38,141 nucleotides of DNA from contig JACRKB010000083.1 in NCBI GenBank assembly GCA_016235545.1, forward strand, positions 1 through 38,141. Reading direction: 5' to 3'. The position numbers and the translations under genes were made by a program. The stretch comes from Verrucomicrobiota bacterium (lineage in GTDB: Bacteria > Verrucomicrobiota > Verrucomicrobiia > Limisphaerales > SXTU01). This document shows positions 7,748-17,121 of this stretch, in pieces (the first letter of the stretch is position 1; each line of letters begins with the position of its first letter). The notes below the pieces were generated by a model that saw nothing but the letters and a program-made list of their open reading frames with translations, had not been told where the DNA came from and ran no database searches.

Positions 7748-9145
7748 ATGAAGACCGACCTCCCCCTCTCCCTCTCCCGCCGCGCCGCCATCGCCCGCTT
7801 CGGTGGCGGGTTGGGCACGCTGGGCTTGCTGGCGTCGCTGCCGGGCGTGGCGTCGGCGTTGCCGAATGCCGCGTCGCCCCTGCGGGCCTTGCCGCACTTC
7901 CGCCCGCGCGCCAAGCGGGTCATCCACCTGTTCATGAACGGCGGCCCGTTCGGCCCGGACTTCTTCGACCCCAAGCCGGACCTGACCAAGTTCGCCGGGC
8001 AGCGGCCCGAGGGCGCGGACTTGCGCACCGAGCGGCCCACGGGTGGCCTGCTGCCGGTGCCGTTCAAGTTCTCGAACCACGGCAAGTCCGGCCTGCCCGT
8101 CAGCGACCTGCTCCCGCTCACCGCGCAGTTCGCCGACGACCTCTGCGTGCTGCGCAGCGTTTACACGGACAACCCGAACCACGGCCCCGCGCTGCTCCTG
8201 ATGAACAACGGCACGATGACGCCGCGCGTGCCCGCGATGGGTTCGTGGTGCAGCTACGGCCTCGGCACGGAGAACGCCAACCTCCCGAGCTACGTGGTGC
8301 TCTGCCCCGGCCGGCCCGTGCGGTTTTCCATCCTCTGGACCAGCGCGTTCCTGCCGTCGCAGCACGGCGGCAGCTACATCAACCACTCGAACCTCGACCC
8401 CAAGGCGATGATTCCGTGGCTGCACAATCCGCGCACCGCGCCGGACGCGCAGCGCAAGCAGCTCGACCTGCTCGGCGAAATGAACCGCGAGCATCTCGCC
8501 ACGCGCGGCGGCGCGGATGCAGCTTTGCAAGGCCGCATCGAGGCGATGGAGACAGCCTACCGGATGCAGTTCGCGGCGACGGACGCCTTCGACATCACGC
8601 GCGAATCGGCGGCAGTGCGCGAGACTTACGGCAAGGGGCATTTCGCGAACGGCTGTCTCATGGCGCGGCGGCTGGCGGAGCGCGGCGTGCGGTTCATCCA
8701 GGTCTATTACGGCAACGGCCAGCCGTGGGACACGCACTCGAACCACGACCCCTCGACGCGCACGCTGGGCAAGGACATTGACCGCCCCATCGCCGCCCTG
8801 CTCGGCGACCTGAAGCAACGCGGCCTGCTCGAAGACACGCTCGTCGTGTGGGGCGGCGAGTTTGGCCGCACGCCGGTGAGCGAGAACGGCAACGGTCGCG
8901 ACCACAACCCGCACGGCTTCTGCATGTTCCTCGCGGGCGGCGGCGCGAAGGGCGGCATGAGCTACGGCGAGACGGACAGCTTCGGCTTCAAGGCGGTTGA
9001 GAACCGGATGCACGTCCACGACCTGCACGCGACGCTGCTGCACCTGTTGGGCGTGGACCACGAGAAGCTCACCTTCCGTTATGCCGGCCGTGATTTCCGC
9101 CTGACGGATGTGCACGGAAACGTGGCGCGGGGGATTCTGACGTAG
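7748..9145 (+). CDS. DUF1501 domain-containing protein with Tat-like signal
   Basis: ATG at 7748. LSRRAAIARFGGGLGTLGLLASLPG, then RVIHLFMNGGPFGPDFFDPKPDLTKF, GRTPVSENGNGRDHNPHGFCMFLAGGGAKGG, ATLLHLLGVDHEKLTFRYAGRDFRLTDVHG. Confidence 0.9.
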   Translation: MKTDLPLSLSRRAAIARFGGGLGTLGLLASLPGVASALPNAASPLRALPHFRPRAKRVIHLFMNGGPFGPDFFDPKPDLTKFAGQRPEGADLRTERPTGGLLPVPFKFSNHGKSGLPVSDLLPLTAQFADDLCVLRSVYTDNPNHGPALLLMNNGTMTPRVPAMGSWCSYGLGTENANLPSYVVLCPGRPVRFSILWTSAFLPSQHGGSYINHSNLDPKAMIPWLHNPRTAPDAQRKQLDLLGEMNREHLATRGGADAALQGRIEAMETAYRMQFAATDAFDITRESAAVRETYGKGHFANGCLMARRLAERGVRFIQVYYGNGQPWDTHSNHDPSTRTLGKDIDRPIAALLGDLKQRGLLEDTLVVWGGEFGRTPVSENGNGRDHNPHGFCMFLAGGGAKGGMSYGETDSFGFKAVENRMHVHDLHATLLHLLGVDHEKLTFRYAGRDFRLTDVHGNVARGILT

Positions 9146-9236
9146 GCGGCCGAGTCCGTGTTTGCGCACAGTCTTCGCCTTCCACAGCGTCCTTGCCTCG
9201 ACCCGCGTGCGGCCTTAGCTTTCGCTTGTCCGGCGC

Positions 9237-10235
9237 ATGATTCGCTCCTTTGCCTTCACCACCCAGGGTCGCCTGCACACGCAGGATGTTGACGTCTTCC
9301 TGATGCCCACGCTGCTGGCGGACACGAACCTTTTCCTATGGGTGGACTTGGAGACACCCACGCCGGAGGAGGCCAAGACCATCTTGGAGGGAATTTTTCG
9401 TTTTCACCCGCTCTCCATCGAGGATTGCATCGCCGCCAGCCCGAATCCAAAGGTCGAGGAATACACGCCCAAGGAGGAGGACAAGTTCGCCCCCTATCTG
9501 TTCATGGTCATCCACGCGGTGGACTACAGCCGCAAGGACGGCGTGTTCGCCACCAGCGAGCTGAACTTTTTCCTCGGGAAGAATTTCCTCGTGACCTACC
9601 ACGACGCGCCCCTGCGCAGCGTCTCCGCCACCGCCGAGCGCGCCACCAAGAGCACCATGCACATCGCCCGCGCGCCCGACCGCGTCGCGCACACGCTGCT
9701 CGACTCGATCGTGGACAACTACAAGCCCGCGCTGGAGGAGCTTTCGCTGGAAATCGCCGAGCTGGAGAGCGATGTGGTGGAGCATCCGAACCAGCGGACG
9801 TTGAACAAGATCATCGGCATCAAGCGCGAGGTGCTCCACCTGCGGCAGATCATCGGCCCGCAGCAGGAGGTGCTGAAACGCTTTGCCGAGGGCGAGTTCA
9901 AGCTCATCCGCGCGCACCTCGTCCCCTACTTCCGCGACATTTACGACCGCCTCTTCCACATCGCCACGCTCGCGCAGAACTTCACCGACTCGCTCACCGG
10001 CATCCTGCACATCCACCTGAGCATGACCTCGAACAAGACCGGCGAGACGGTCAAGGCGCTGACGCTCATCACCATCGTCACCACGCCGGCCATGCTTGTG
10101 GGGACATGGTATGGGATGAACTTCGAGGGCATGCCGGAGCTGAAGTGGCTGCACGGCTACTCGTTTGTGTTCAGCCTCACCGCCTTCACCACGCTGGGAA
10201 CCTGGTGGTATGTGAAGAAGCGGAAATGGTTCTGA
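9237..10235 (+). CDS. corA: CorA family divalent cation transporter
   Basis: 332 aa with C-terminal YGMNFEGMPEL (GMN motif) between two TM segments. CorA-like cytoplasmic domain (HPLSIEDC...). Confidence 0.88.
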   Translation: MIRSFAFTTQGRLHTQDVDVFLMPTLLADTNLFLWVDLETPTPEEAKTILEGIFRFHPLSIEDCIAASPNPKVEEYTPKEEDKFAPYLFMVIHAVDYSRKDGVFATSELNFFLGKNFLVTYHDAPLRSVSATAERATKSTMHIARAPDRVAHTLLDSIVDNYKPALEELSLEIAELESDVVEHPNQRTLNKIIGIKREVLHLRQIIGPQQEVLKRFAEGEFKLIRAHLVPYFRDIYDRLFHIATLAQNFTDSLTGILHIHLSMTSNKTGETVKALTLITIVTTPAMLVGTWYGMNFEGMPELKWLHGYSFVFSLTAFTTLGTWWYVKKRKWF

Positions 10236-10237
10236 AG

Positions 10238-10300
10238 GTGACGGGTGACAAGTGGCAGGTGACAAGTGCCTGCCGCCCACTTGTCACCCGTCACCTGTCA
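10238..10300. repeat. heptamer array (GGTGACR-like) with an 18-bp perfect inverted repeat
   Basis: GGTGACG|GGTGACA|AGTGGCA|GGTGACA on the left. GTGACGGGTGACAAGTGG (10238-10255) pairs perfectly with CCACTTGTCACCCGTCAC (10277-10294). Confidence 0.85.
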
Positions 10301-10308
10301 CCTGTCCG

Positions 10309-11559
10309 ATGGCCACCCCAAAATCCAGCTTCCTCGACAAGGTCCTCGGCCGCATCGGGCGGCTCGATGCCGAGGGCCTGCAGACCGTCATCCAGCGGCT
10401 CGCGCGCGAGCGGAGTTTTCTGGAGACGCTCTTCGATGTGATCGAGGACGGCGTGCTGGTCGTGGACGAGCAGGGCCGCGTCCTCTACTTCAACCAGTCC
10501 GTCACCAGCCTGCTGGGCCTCAAGCACGACGCCGACGAGGGCCAGCACATCACCCGGTTCCTGCCGGGCCTCGACTGGAAAAAACTCGCGCGCTGGGACA
10601 AGGCCGGGGGCCCGCAAGTCCTGCGGCACGAGCTGGAAGTCGAGTGGCCGCGTCCGCGCTACCTCCGCCTCTACACCGCGCCGCTGGATGGCGAGGCCAC
10701 TGGCGCGTCCGGTTTCGCGCTGATACTGCACGACGCGACCGAGGCGAGGCAGCAGACCTTCGAGGCGATAGAGAGCGAGCGGATGCAGGCGCTCACGCTG
10801 CTGGCCGCGAGCGTGGCGCACGAGATTGGCAACCCGCTCAACGCCCTGCACATCCACCTCCAGCTCATGGAGCGCGAGCTGAAGAAGCTCCGCACGCCCG
10901 ACTCCGGCCCCAAGCCCGCGCGCCTCACCCGCTACCGCCAGTCCCGCCGCGCCGACGCCGACACGGCCAGCACGGTCGAGAAGCTGCAAAGCTACCTCGA
11001 CGTCGCGAAAGGTGAGATCACGCGGCTCGACTACATCGTCTCGCAATTTCTCCAAGCCCTCCGCCCCTCGCCGCCCAAGCTCCAGCCCGCGTCGCTCAAC
11101 GTGGCCATCCGCGCGTCCCTCGACCTGCTTGGCCCCGAGCTGAAGAACCGGCATCTCCACGTCGAGCCGAAGCTGGCCGCAAGCCTCCCGCTCGCGCCGA
11201 TGGACGGCGCGCAAATCCAGCAGGTGCTGGTGAACCTCATCAAGAACGCGATGCAGGCCATGACCAAGGGCGGCACGCTCACGCTCACGACAGGCGAAGG
11301 CGCGGGCGGCGTGTGGTTCAGCATCAACGACACCGGCGGCGGCATCCCGCAGGAGCAGATCAACCGCATCTTCGAGCCGTTCTACACGACGAAGGCCAAG
11401 GGCAGCGGACTGGGCCTGATGATCGTGCAGCGCATCGTGCGCGAGCACGGCGGGCGCATCGAGCTGGAGAGCCGCGTGGACGAGGGCACCCAGTTCCGCG
11501 TCTGGCTCCCGCTGCATGACCGCAAGCCAAAGCTGCTGGAGGCCAAGCTGCATGATTGA
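10309..11559 (+). CDS. PAS-domain sensor histidine kinase (NtrB-like)
   Basis: PAS-like VIEDGVLVVDEQGRVLYFNQSVTSLLG. H-box SVAHEIGNPLNALHIHLQLM. N box VLVNLIKNAMQAM. G boxes INDTGGGIPQEQINRIFEPFYTTKAKGSGLGLMIVQRIVREHGGRIELES. Confidence 0.9.
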   Translation: MATPKSSFLDKVLGRIGRLDAEGLQTVIQRLARERSFLETLFDVIEDGVLVVDEQGRVLYFNQSVTSLLGLKHDADEGQHITRFLPGLDWKKLARWDKAGGPQVLRHELEVEWPRPRYLRLYTAPLDGEATGASGFALILHDATEARQQTFEAIESERMQALTLLAASVAHEIGNPLNALHIHLQLMERELKKLRTPDSGPKPARLTRYRQSRRADADTASTVEKLQSYLDVAKGEITRLDYIVSQFLQALRPSPPKLQPASLNVAIRASLDLLGPELKNRHLHVEPKLAASLPLAPMDGAQIQQVLVNLIKNAMQAMTKGGTLTLTTGEGAGGVWFSINDTGGGIPQEQINRIFEPFYTTKAKGSGLGLMIVQRIVREHGGRIELESRVDEGTQFRVWLPLHDRKPKLLEAKLHD

Positions 11560-11685
11560 CTTGCTCCGGTGCTCTTCCGCGGCCCTTTCTTTCCCTCAGG
11601 CGCACGAGCCGGGGCCGGGCGCTTGACACCTCTTTTGCTTTCCAACAGCCTGCCGCCACTCGTTCAACGACACATTCACAACACC

Positions 11686-12999
11686 ATGATCCCACATCGC
11701 AGATTCCTTCTCGGCCTTGGCTCAATCGCCCTCGGCGCGGCGGTCTTCATGGGCTGCGCCACGACCAGCCGCGAGGCGGGCTTCCTCCCGATCTTCGACG
11801 GCAAGACGCTCAACGGCTGGAAACTTCTCGGCGGCAAGGGCGACGGCTACGGCGTGAAGGACGGCATCCTCTACTGCGCCAAGGGCGGCGGTGGCAACCT
11901 GCTTTCCGAGCGGCAATACGGCGACTTCATCTTCCGCTTCGAGTTCAAGCTCGAGCCTGGCTCCAACAACGGCATCGCCATCCGCTCGCCCTTCGCCGGC
12001 GGCAGCCTCGCCTACCTCGGCATGGAGGTGCAGGTCCTCGATGACACCGATCCCAAATACGCCAAGCTCAAGCCCGCCCAGTATAACGGCTCCGTCTATC
12101 TCATCGCCGCCGCCAAGCGAGGCGCGCTCCGCCCCGTCGGCGAATGGAACGAGGAGGAGATTTTCTGCCGGGGCCGCCACATCCGCGTGACGCTCAACGG
12201 CAAGGTCATCGTGGACACCAACCTCAACGACGTGACCGACCGCGAGACGCTCAAAAAGCACCCCGGCCTGCTCCGCGACCGAGGCCACCTCGGCTTCCTC
12301 GGCCACAACGACTACGTCGAGTTCCGCAACCTGCGCGTCAAGGAGCTGCCCACCGCGCAGGCCCACAACGTCCCGCCCGCGGGCTTCAAACGGCTCTTCA
12401 ACGGCGAGAATCTCGAAGGCTGGAAAGGGCTTGTAGCAGACCCGCTCCAACGCGCCAGAATGTCCAAGGAGGAGCTCGCCGCCGCCCAGGCCAAGGCAGA
12501 CGACCACATGGCCGCACATTGGGGCGCTGCCGACGGCATGCTCGTCTTCGACGGCAAGGGCCACAGCATCGCCACCGCGCGCGACTACGGTGACGTGGAG
12601 ATTCATTGCGACTGGAAGATCGAGCCGAAAGGCGACAGCGGCATCTACCTGCGCGGCACGCCGCAGATTCAGATTTGGGAGCGAGACACGCCCGGCAACC
12701 CCAAGCGCGCCGGCTCCGGCGGGCTTTATAACAACCTGAAGAACCCCAGCGTCCCCAGCACATGGGCTGACCACGCCCCCGGCCTCTGGAACCGCTTCCG
12801 CATCCTCTCCGTAGGCGACAAGGTCCATGTCTTCCTGAACGACGAACTCGTGGTCAACAACGTGACTTTGGAAAACTACTGGGACCGAAAGCAGCCGCTC
12901 TTCCCCTCCGGCCAGATAGAGCTTCAGGCCCACGGCAGCGTGCTCTGCTTCCGCAACCTGCACATCCGCGAGCTGGCCGCACCGCCGGTGACGAAGTAG
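11686..12999 (+). CDS. lipoprotein with two DUF1080 (3-keto-disaccharide hydrolase) domains
   Basis: Signal/lipobox AAVFMGCATT. Two DUF1080 units begin at FDGKTLNGWKLLGG and FNGENLEGWKGLV. SNNGIAIRSP and GDSGIYLRGTPQIQIWE are typical of the family. Confidence 0.88.
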   Translation: MIPHRRFLLGLGSIALGAAVFMGCATTSREAGFLPIFDGKTLNGWKLLGGKGDGYGVKDGILYCAKGGGGNLLSERQYGDFIFRFEFKLEPGSNNGIAIRSPFAGGSLAYLGMEVQVLDDTDPKYAKLKPAQYNGSVYLIAAAKRGALRPVGEWNEEEIFCRGRHIRVTLNGKVIVDTNLNDVTDRETLKKHPGLLRDRGHLGFLGHNDYVEFRNLRVKELPTAQAHNVPPAGFKRLFNGENLEGWKGLVADPLQRARMSKEELAAAQAKADDHMAAHWGAADGMLVFDGKGHSIATARDYGDVEIHCDWKIEPKGDSGIYLRGTPQIQIWERDTPGNPKRAGSGGLYNNLKNPSVPSTWADHAPGLWNRFRILSVGDKVHVFLNDELVVNNVTLENYWDRKQPLFPSGQIELQAHGSVLCFRNLHIRELAAPPVTK

Positions 13000-13016
13000 G
13001 CGGGGAGGGGGGAAAG

Positions 13017-13083
13017 TATTCAGTGTTCAGTATCCAGTGTTCAGAAAAGCACTGGTGTTCCTTTCACCGACTGAACACTGGAT
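13017..13083. repeat. heptamer array (TRTTCAG) with inverted partner
   Basis: TATTCAG|TGTTCAG|TATCCAG|TGTTCAG. GGGAAAGTATTCAGTGTTCAG pairs with CTGAACACTGGATACTTTCCC (1 mismatch). Confidence 0.85.
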
Positions 13084-13144
13084 ACTTTCCCCCACCCCCT
13101 CCCCCCCCTTGCTTCGGAGTCGCGCCTCCGGTATCCCTTCCGCC

Positions 13145-14248
13145 ATGACCATCGGCGTCCCAAAGGAAATCAAGGCCCAGGAGAACCGCGTCGCACTCCT
13201 GCCCTCGGCGGCTTACCAGCTCATCAAGCGCGGGCACCAAGTCATCGTTGAGCGCGGTGCAGGCACAGGCTCCGGCTATCCTGACAGCGATTACGAGCAG
13301 GCTGGCGCGAGGCTTGTCACCGAGCACGCAGCGGTCTTCGCCGAGGCCGACCTGATAGTGAAGGTGAAGGAGCCGCTCCCCGTGGAGTATCCGCTGCTGC
13401 GCCCCGGCCAGTTGCTTTTCACCTACCTCCACCTCGCCGCGAACCGCGACCTGACCGACGCGTTGCTCAAGTCCGGCGTGACGGGCATCGCCTACGAAAC
13501 CATCGAGGTCAACCGCCGCCTGCCGCTCCTCGAGCCGATGAGCGAAATCGCCGGACGCATGAGCGTGCTCGTGGGCGGCTACTTCCTCGCCAAGCACTGC
13601 GGCGGCAACGGCGTCCTGCTCGGCGGCGTGCCAGGCGTGCTGCCCGGGAAGGTCGTCGTGCTCGGTGGCGGCGCGGCGGGCGTCAACGCCGCGCGCATGG
13701 CGCAGGGCCTCGGCGCGGACGTGACCATCCTCGAAGTGGACGTGGAGCGGATGCGCTTCCTCGACATCACTCTCCACACCGCGCACACGCTCTACTCGAA
13801 CGAGGCCCACTTGATGGAACTCCTTCCCACCGTGGACCTGCTCATCGGCGCTGTGCTCGTGCCCGGCGCGAAGGCACCCAAGCTCATCCACCGCGAGATG
13901 CTCCGGCAGATGCGCCCCGGCAGCGTGCTCGTGGACATCGCGATTGATCAGGGAGGCTGCGCCGAAACCTCCCGCCCCACCACGCACCACGACCCCGTGT
14001 TCAACGAGGAAGGAGTGCTCCACTACTGCGTGGCGAACATGCCCGCCGCCTACGCCCGCACCGCCACGCAGGCGCTCACCAACGTCACCTACCGCTACAT
14101 CGAGCAACTCGCCGACCTCGGCCTTGCGGACGCCTGCGAGCGCCAGCCCGCGCTCTTGGGAGGCATCAACGTGCAGGCCGGACGCGTCACCTGCCGCGCC
14201 GTCGCCGACGCGCACGGGCTTCCGTTCAACTCCGCCGCCCCACGATGA
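13145..14248 (+). CDS. ald: alanine dehydrogenase
   Basis: [55 protein letters not shown]...[30 protein letters not shown]...[24 protein letters not shown]...[18 protein letters not shown]. Confidence 0.95.
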   Translation: MTIGVPKEIKAQENRVALLPSAAYQLIKRGHQVIVERGAGTGSGYPDSDYEQAGARLVTEHAAVFAEADLIVKVKEPLPVEYPLLRPGQLLFTYLHLAANRDLTDALLKSGVTGIAYETIEVNRRLPLLEPMSEIAGRMSVLVGGYFLAKHCGGNGVLLGGVPGVLPGKVVVLGGGAAGVNAARMAQGLGADVTILEVDVERMRFLDITLHTAHTLYSNEAHLMELLPTVDLLIGAVLVPGAKAPKLIHREMLRQMRPGSVLVDIAIDQGGCAETSRPTTHHDPVFNEEGVLHYCVANMPAAYARTATQALTNVTYRYIEQLADLGLADACERQPALLGGINVQAGRVTCRAVADAHGLPFNSAAPR

Positions 14249-14263
14249 ACCCGGCCTTCCCCT

Positions 14264-15073
14264 ATGTCTGACAGCGCCCGGCAGGCCCGGCTCAAGGCCC
14301 GTTGCGCCGTGTTTTACGCCCTGCGAGTCTATTTGCCGCTTTCCCATCTGGCACGGGCGGTCCGAGCCAGGAGCCGCTCGCTGCGCGGCAAGCCCAGCCG
14401 CCACCAGCAGGACACTCAACTGCCCGACGCGCCGTGGCACCGCTTGTTCCCTTCGCAGCCCGCCTTCATCGTCGAGTCGGCCAAGGCCAACGGCAACGTC
14501 CGCGTGAGCGAGCTGGCCGTGCTCGCCAAGGCCGCCACCACCATCGCGCCGGGCCGGGAGATCGTGGAGATTGGCACCTTCGACGGGCGCACAACGCTCA
14601 ACCTGGCGGTGAACTCCGACCCTGCGACACCCGTGTTCACGCTGGACCTGCCGCCGGATGCGCCCACGAAGTTTGCGCTGGACCACGGCGAGCGGAAGTT
14701 CGTGGACAAGCCTGCGCCGGGCGAGCGGTATCGCCGGTGCGGCGCTCCGTGGAAGGACAGTGCCGGCAAGATCGTGCAGTTGCTCGGTGACTCGGGTTCC
14801 TTCGACTGGTCCGCCCATTTCGGCAAAGCGGGGCTGGTCTTCGTGGACGGCTCGCACGCCTACGACTACGCGCGGCACGACACGGAGATGGCGTTCAAGC
14901 TGGTGTCGCCCGATGGCGTGGTCATCTGGCACGACTACGGCGTGTGGCAGGGCGTCACGCGCGCACTGGAGGAGCTGGAGCGCGAGCGCCACCTCGGCCT
15001 GCGGCAGGTGCGCGGCACCAGTCTGGTTTTCTGGCGCGCGAACGGGCAGCACCTGGCGAAATCTCAAACCTGA
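14264..15073 (+). CDS. class I SAM-dependent methyltransferase
   Basis: REIVEIGTFDGRTTLNLAVN (motif I), VFTLDLPPDAP, GLVFVDGSHAYDYARHDTEMAFKLVSPDGVVIWHDYGVWQGV. Confidence 0.8.
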   Translation: MSDSARQARLKARCAVFYALRVYLPLSHLARAVRARSRSLRGKPSRHQQDTQLPDAPWHRLFPSQPAFIVESAKANGNVRVSELAVLAKAATTIAPGREIVEIGTFDGRTTLNLAVNSDPATPVFTLDLPPDAPTKFALDHGERKFVDKPAPGERYRRCGAPWKDSAGKIVQLLGDSGSFDWSAHFGKAGLVFVDGSHAYDYARHDTEMAFKLVSPDGVVIWHDYGVWQGVTRALEELERERHLGLRQVRGTSLVFWRANGQHLAKSQT

Positions 15074-15098
15074 TTCCGCGTTGACCCAACAGTTTTTT

Positions 15099-15151
15099 GG
15101 CCACGGATGGAACACAGATGGTGACGAAGCGAACGCATCCTCCAAGGGAGG
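15099..15151 (+). repeat. family A repeat, partial copy 3
   Basis: GGCCACGGATGGAACACAGATGGTGACGAAGCGAACGCATCCTCCAAGGGAGG, related to 736-828 and the reverse complement of 3728-3823. Confidence 0.65.
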
Positions 15152-15205
15152 TTGAACGGGCGCATCCCACTTTCTTGAGAGCCAGATATGGCAAGTGAGG
15201 CAGTC

Positions 15206-15453
15206 GGGCCGCTCCTCCTGCTCCTAATCCTGCTCCGCTGACCGAAACGCGAGGGGAGGGATTAGCCCGAACTCCGAAGTTCAGCCGCGAAAGGGCGCAA
15301 AGAGCACAGAGGAGCCGAGTCTGGGATGACTGGAGCGGGGACTGTTTCTAACCGCCCCGTTCTCCTGCCAGAAACTTGGCTTTGCGCTCTTTGCGCCCTT
15401 TCGCGGCCATTCCATTTCGGAGTTCGGGATTAGGATTACGAGCAGGAGCGGAA
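15206..15453. repeat. large gapped inverted repeat, family F
   Basis: ATTAGCCCGAACTCCGAAGTTCAGCCGCGAAAGGGCGCAAAGAGC (from 15261) pairs with GCTCTTTGCGCCCTTTCGCGGCCATTCCATTTCGGAGTTCGGGATTA (to 15432). Outer arms GGCCGCTCCTCCTGCTCCTAATCC and GGATTACGAGCAGGAGCGG. Confidence 0.75.
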
Positions 15454-15549
15454 AAGCCACTGCGTTGCAAGATGGCGAGATAATCCGCAGTTGTGATCGG
15501 TGACACCCGCAGGCTTGACCCGTCGCGCGCTTCACCGAACCCTGCGCGC

Positions 15550-16905
15550 ATGACCACCACGCAGTCGCGCCGGCGCTTCCTCCGCAATTCCGCCACGCTG
15601 TCCCTGCTCGGCCTGGGCGGCGGAATCTTCACGCCTCGCACACACGCCGCGTCGCCGGCTTCTCCGCTCTCGCCGCCGAACGAACGAATCCAGAAGGCCC
15701 GCGAGGTCGCGTTGTCCGTGCTCAAACCCAGCCAGCGCGACTTGGATTATGGCATGAGGCTGCACGCGGAATCCCTTGTCTTCGAAAGCTACGGCTTCGC
15801 CCCGCGCGCTGCTCTGGATGGCGCGAGGTTCGCCGAGTTCGCCAGCGGCGGCGCGACGGACCCGGAGCTGGCGGACTTGCGCGAGGAGATGGGCATGACG
15901 CGCTGGGCCACAGACGCGGGCGAGCGGAAGGAGTTTCTCGAAGCCTTCCGCGCCGCCGGGGTGACGTGCGTTTTCCAAAACACCGGCGAGGAGGGCAGCG
16001 ACCCGCTGCGGCTCATCAAGCGGCTGGCGCGCTTCACTTACGCCACGGACCTCGGCCGCGAGGACTGCTTCAAGGCCACGAAGCCCGACGACATCGTCGC
16101 CGCGAAGAAGGCCGGCAGGCAGTGCCTTTACTTCACGACGAACGGCGTGCCGCTGCGCCAGCAGTGGGAAAGCGTGCGCGACGAGCTGCGGCTCATCCGC
16201 ATTTTTCAGGAGCTCGGCGTGCGCATGATGCACCTGACCTACAACCGCCGGAACCCCATCGGCGACGGCGCGGGCGAGCCGAATGACGGCGGCCTCTCGG
16301 ACTTCGGCCACGCGGTCGTCGCGGAGATGAACCGGCTCGGCGTCATCGTGGACGTGGCGCATTCCGGCTGGCGCACCAGCCTCGAAGCGGCGAAGGCGTC
16401 GCGCAAGCCGATGGTCGCGAGCCACACGACGTGCGCCGGACTTTACAAACACTTTCGCGGCAAACCGGACGAGACGGTGAAGGCCATCTGCGACACCGGC
16501 GGCCTCATTGGCATCTGTTGCATCCCGCGCTTCCTTGGCGCGAACGGCGACCTCGGCGCGTTCCTCGACCACATTGATTACGCGGTTAAGAAGTTTGGCG
16601 CGGACCGCGTGGCCATCGGCGTGGACACTTCCTACACGTCGCGCAACGAGGAGGCCGAGCGAGCGAAGGTGCCCAAGCGCAAGGACGGCTCCTCGCCTGT
16701 CTCCGCCGCCAGCCCGCGCTGGGAACACCTCTGGCCCGCCGATGACTACCGCCCCAAGCCGCACGCAGACCAGAGCCTCGCGTGGACGAACTGGCCGCTC
16801 TTCACCGTCGGCCTCGTCCAGCGCGGCCACAGCGACGCGACGATCCGAAAGATTCTCGGCGAGAATGTCCTCCGCGTCGTGCGCGCAAACTTCACCGGCG
16901 TGTGA
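15550..16905 (+). CDS. membrane dipeptidase-like (peptidase M19 family), Tat signal
   Basis: MTTTQSRRRFLRNSATLSLLGLGGG (Tat-like). VRMMHLTYNRRNPIGDGAGEPNDGGLSDFGHAVVAEMNRLGVIVDVAHSGWRTSLEA...MVASHTTC...GLIGICCIPRFLG...GADRVAIGVDTSYTS. Confidence 0.88.
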   Translation: MTTTQSRRRFLRNSATLSLLGLGGGIFTPRTHAASPASPLSPPNERIQKAREVALSVLKPSQRDLDYGMRLHAESLVFESYGFAPRAALDGARFAEFASGGATDPELADLREEMGMTRWATDAGERKEFLEAFRAAGVTCVFQNTGEEGSDPLRLIKRLARFTYATDLGREDCFKATKPDDIVAAKKAGRQCLYFTTNGVPLRQQWESVRDELRLIRIFQELGVRMMHLTYNRRNPIGDGAGEPNDGGLSDFGHAVVAEMNRLGVIVDVAHSGWRTSLEAAKASRKPMVASHTTCAGLYKHFRGKPDETVKAICDTGGLIGICCIPRFLGANGDLGAFLDHIDYAVKKFGADRVAIGVDTSYTSRNEEAERAKVPKRKDGSSPVSAASPRWEHLWPADDYRPKPHADQSLAWTNWPLFTVGLVQRGHSDATIRKILGENVLRVVRANFTGV

Positions 16906-16961
16906 GCTGGCCGGCGAACTCCACGCGCCTCAACCGGAACCATGCAGTTGAAATGGTGGTC

Positions 16962-17090
16962 CGCGCGAAGACCGCGAAGGAGGCAAAGGAACGCGGGAAA
17001 ACCGTGTCCGTGCAAAATCCACTCGACGGTGGGTCGCATGAAGCGTCGCAGTGTCGCTGTTCACTTCGCCTCCTTCGCGGCCTTCGCGCG
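16962..17090. repeat. inverted repeat element with CGCGCGAAG(A/G)CCGCGAAGGAGGC arms
   Basis: 16962-16984 vs reverse complement of 17068-17090: 22 of 23 identical. Confidence 0.85.
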
Positions 17091-17121
17091 ACACACCTCT
17101 TTTCCACTGCCTCGTTCCGGC

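Noticed and set aside
13064-15145. 693-aa minus-strand ORF antisense to ald and the methyltransferase
   Set aside because: Shadow frame over two recognisable genes; no coherent domain.
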